Source: Calvatia gigantea (Eukaryota > Basidiomycota > Agaricomycetes > Agaricales > Lycoperdaceae). From it: 64,000 nt of DNA. The DNA is taken from contig JACAAK010000012.1 in assembly GCA_025093985.1 (NCBI GenBank), forward strand, positions 868,001 to 932,000. The letters run 5' to 3'. Under the pieces are notes generated by a model. It was not told the origin of the DNA. It saw nothing but the letters and a program-made list of their open reading frames with translations, and did no database searches. This document shows, in pieces, positions 62,832 through 64,000 of this stretch. Position 1 is the stretch's first letter; every line of letters begins with the position of its first letter. Made by a program: the position numbers and the translations under genes.

Positions 62832-64000
62832 CAGTAAGGGACAAAACCGTTCCAATGTTTTGAACTTCTCAGAAGATCAGCTCATATCTCAAGGACTACT
62901 GTGGCTGTGCACTTCCTAATTTAATTGTAGATAGTCCAGTATCTTATCTAATCATATGCAAAGTATGATTATGTAATCCTTTGTTTTAGGGGAGTTATTA
63001 ATTAATTAATATTTTAAGTGCATTGGAACAGTTTTGTCCCTCTTGAAATTTATATACAAAATGGGTATTCTAGTACCTGGTATAAGCTCCCTTGGCCTGT
63101 AAAACTGCCTGGACCCTCCTAGGCATACTCTCTATCAGATTCTGACACACTTCTGGTTCTATGTCATCCCACTCCTTTTGTATCCTCTCCCATAGGGTAT
63201 TCATGCTATCAGGAGGAGTATCATACTCTCCCAGCTTATTCTTGAGGTGAGTCCAGAGATGTTCAATGGGATTAAGGTCTGGAGACTGTGGGGGCCATAC
63301 CATAACCTCCAATTCAGACTCATCTAGCCAGTTTGTAGCCTTTTTGCTCTTGTGTTTGGGGTCATTGTCCTGTTGGAAGACCATATCCTCCTCATTCTTC
63401 CCATACCACCTGATGCTCCTCTTTAGTTCATCCCCCAAAATTTGAACATAAAGGTCAGCATCCATCTTCCCTTCAATTTTAGTGGCAAACCCCACTCCAT
63501 CCCACAGCATACAACCCCAGATCATCACATTTCCTCCACCAAACTTGACTGTTCCCTCAACCAATCTATCATTCAGCCCCTCTCCTGCCTTTTTCCATAC
63601 CCAAACCCTTCCATCTGATCCAAACCGATTGATTTTGGACTCATCTGTCCAAATAACCCTCTTCCAGTCCTCCAGGGTCCAGTTAACATGTGCTTCTGCC
63701 CACTCCAACCTTTTCCTCCTATGGACAGCAGTAAGTTTAGGTCGTTTCCGCTTGACTACAGCCTTCATTCCAGCTCCTCTGAGTGCCCTGCGCACTGTTT
63801 TGGTGGATACAGGCTGGGCAATAACATTTTGAAGTGATTTGGTGACTTGGGAGGCATTGTCAGCCTTGCGAGAGGTGATGAGGCGAACAGAATAGTGGAT
63901 ATCAGAGGGAGAAAGTTTAGATGGGCGGCCACCAACAGATTTGGAAAGTGTTGATCTATGTTTGGAGCGAATCCTAGAAATAGTACTGACTCCCAGACCA
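62832..64000 (-). mobile_element. Tc1-3: Tc1/mariner element, cut by the window edge
   Basis: TA at 62830-62831, then a 212-bp terminal repeat (62832-63043) and most of the transposase gene on the minus strand. 1,169 of an expected 1,605 bp are present. Confidence 0.
63070..64000 (-). CDS. Tc1-3 transposase, 5' end outside window
   Basis: Open from the window edge to the stop at 63070, matching residues from about 48 to 357 of the other two copies. It has Arg at all three sites at which Tc1-1 or Tc1-2 vary, so it looks nearest the founder sequence. Full DD34E set is present and no stop or frameshift is seen. Confidence 0.
   Translation of the reverse strand, partial: GLGVSTISRIRSKHRSTLSKSVGGRPSKLSPSDIHYSVRLITSRKADNASQVTKSLQNVIAQPVSTKTVRRALRGAGMKAVVKRKRPKLTAVHRRKRLEWAEAHVNWTLEDWKRVIWTDESKINRFGSDGRVWVWKKAGEGLNDRLVEGTVKFGGGNVMIWGCMLWDGVGFATKIEGKMDADLYVQILGDELKRSIRWYGKNEEDMVFQQDNDPKHKSKKATNWLDESELEVMVWPPQSPDLNPIEHLWTHLKNKLGEYDTPPDSMNTLWERIQKEWDDIEPEVCQNLIESMPRRVQAVLQAKGAYTRY

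Overview
The window is fungal nuclear DNA, most likely from a mushroom-forming basidiomycete (Agaricomycetes). It has spliced genes with many introns of about 43-70 bp, an eight-cysteine class I hydrophobin, F-box and BTB family genes, and Copia, chromodomain-Gypsy and Tc1 transposons. Exon structures given here were built by hand from GT-AG sites, phase continuity and family conservation. No RNA gene or CRISPR array was seen.

Left half, 1-32 kb (gene-bearing). In order: the 3' part of a CAF-1 p60 (Cac2) histone chaperone gene (+); a frameshifted F-box gene (-); three pieces of a broken, duplicated FG-nucleoporin gene of the Nup54/Nup57 type (-) with an old Gypsy LTR among them; ribosomal protein eL27 (-, five exons, last exon 6 nt); a class I hydrophobin (-, four exons); RNA polymerase II subunit Rpb9 (+, five exons, first exon only the ATG); a long stretch with no recognisable gene; a 12-exon MFS monocarboxylate-type transporter (+); a DNA-transposon scrap; an alpha/beta hydrolase with a GHSMG elbow (+, five exons); two tandem BTB/POZ paralogues (-); a small HABP4/PAI-RBP1-like protein (-, three exons); and a truncated F-box gene (-). 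The intact genes read cleanly, so the frameshifts in the nucleoporin and F-box copies are probably real.

Right half, 32-64 kb (nested transposons). Target-site duplications let the layers be unpicked. An old Copia (Copia-O) is split by a young, full-length Copia (Copia-Y; 411-bp LTRs differing at one base, 1,917-aa intact gag-pol, duplication GATGA), by a solo Gypsy LTR (CCAGT) and by Gypsy A. Gypsy A holds a Tc1 copy (TA) and a solo Copia LTR (CCATT) and is cut by Gypsy C. Gypsy C holds full-length Gypsy B (AGTTT), a solo LTR of a third family (GAGGC), a TTAGATTA-rich element that itself holds a second Tc1 copy, and a third Tc1 copy in its 5' LTR, which runs off the window.

The three Gypsy copies belong to one chromodomain family. 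The two whose 3' end is visible carry an extra ORF of about 330-350 codons between pol and the 3' LTR. They look CpG-poor and carry many stops of the kind made by C-to-T change. Copia-Y is CpG-rich and intact, which fits mutational decay of older copies by CpG methylation and deamination. The three Tc1 copies have 212-bp terminal repeats whose two ends are inverted copies of one ~20-bp motif.
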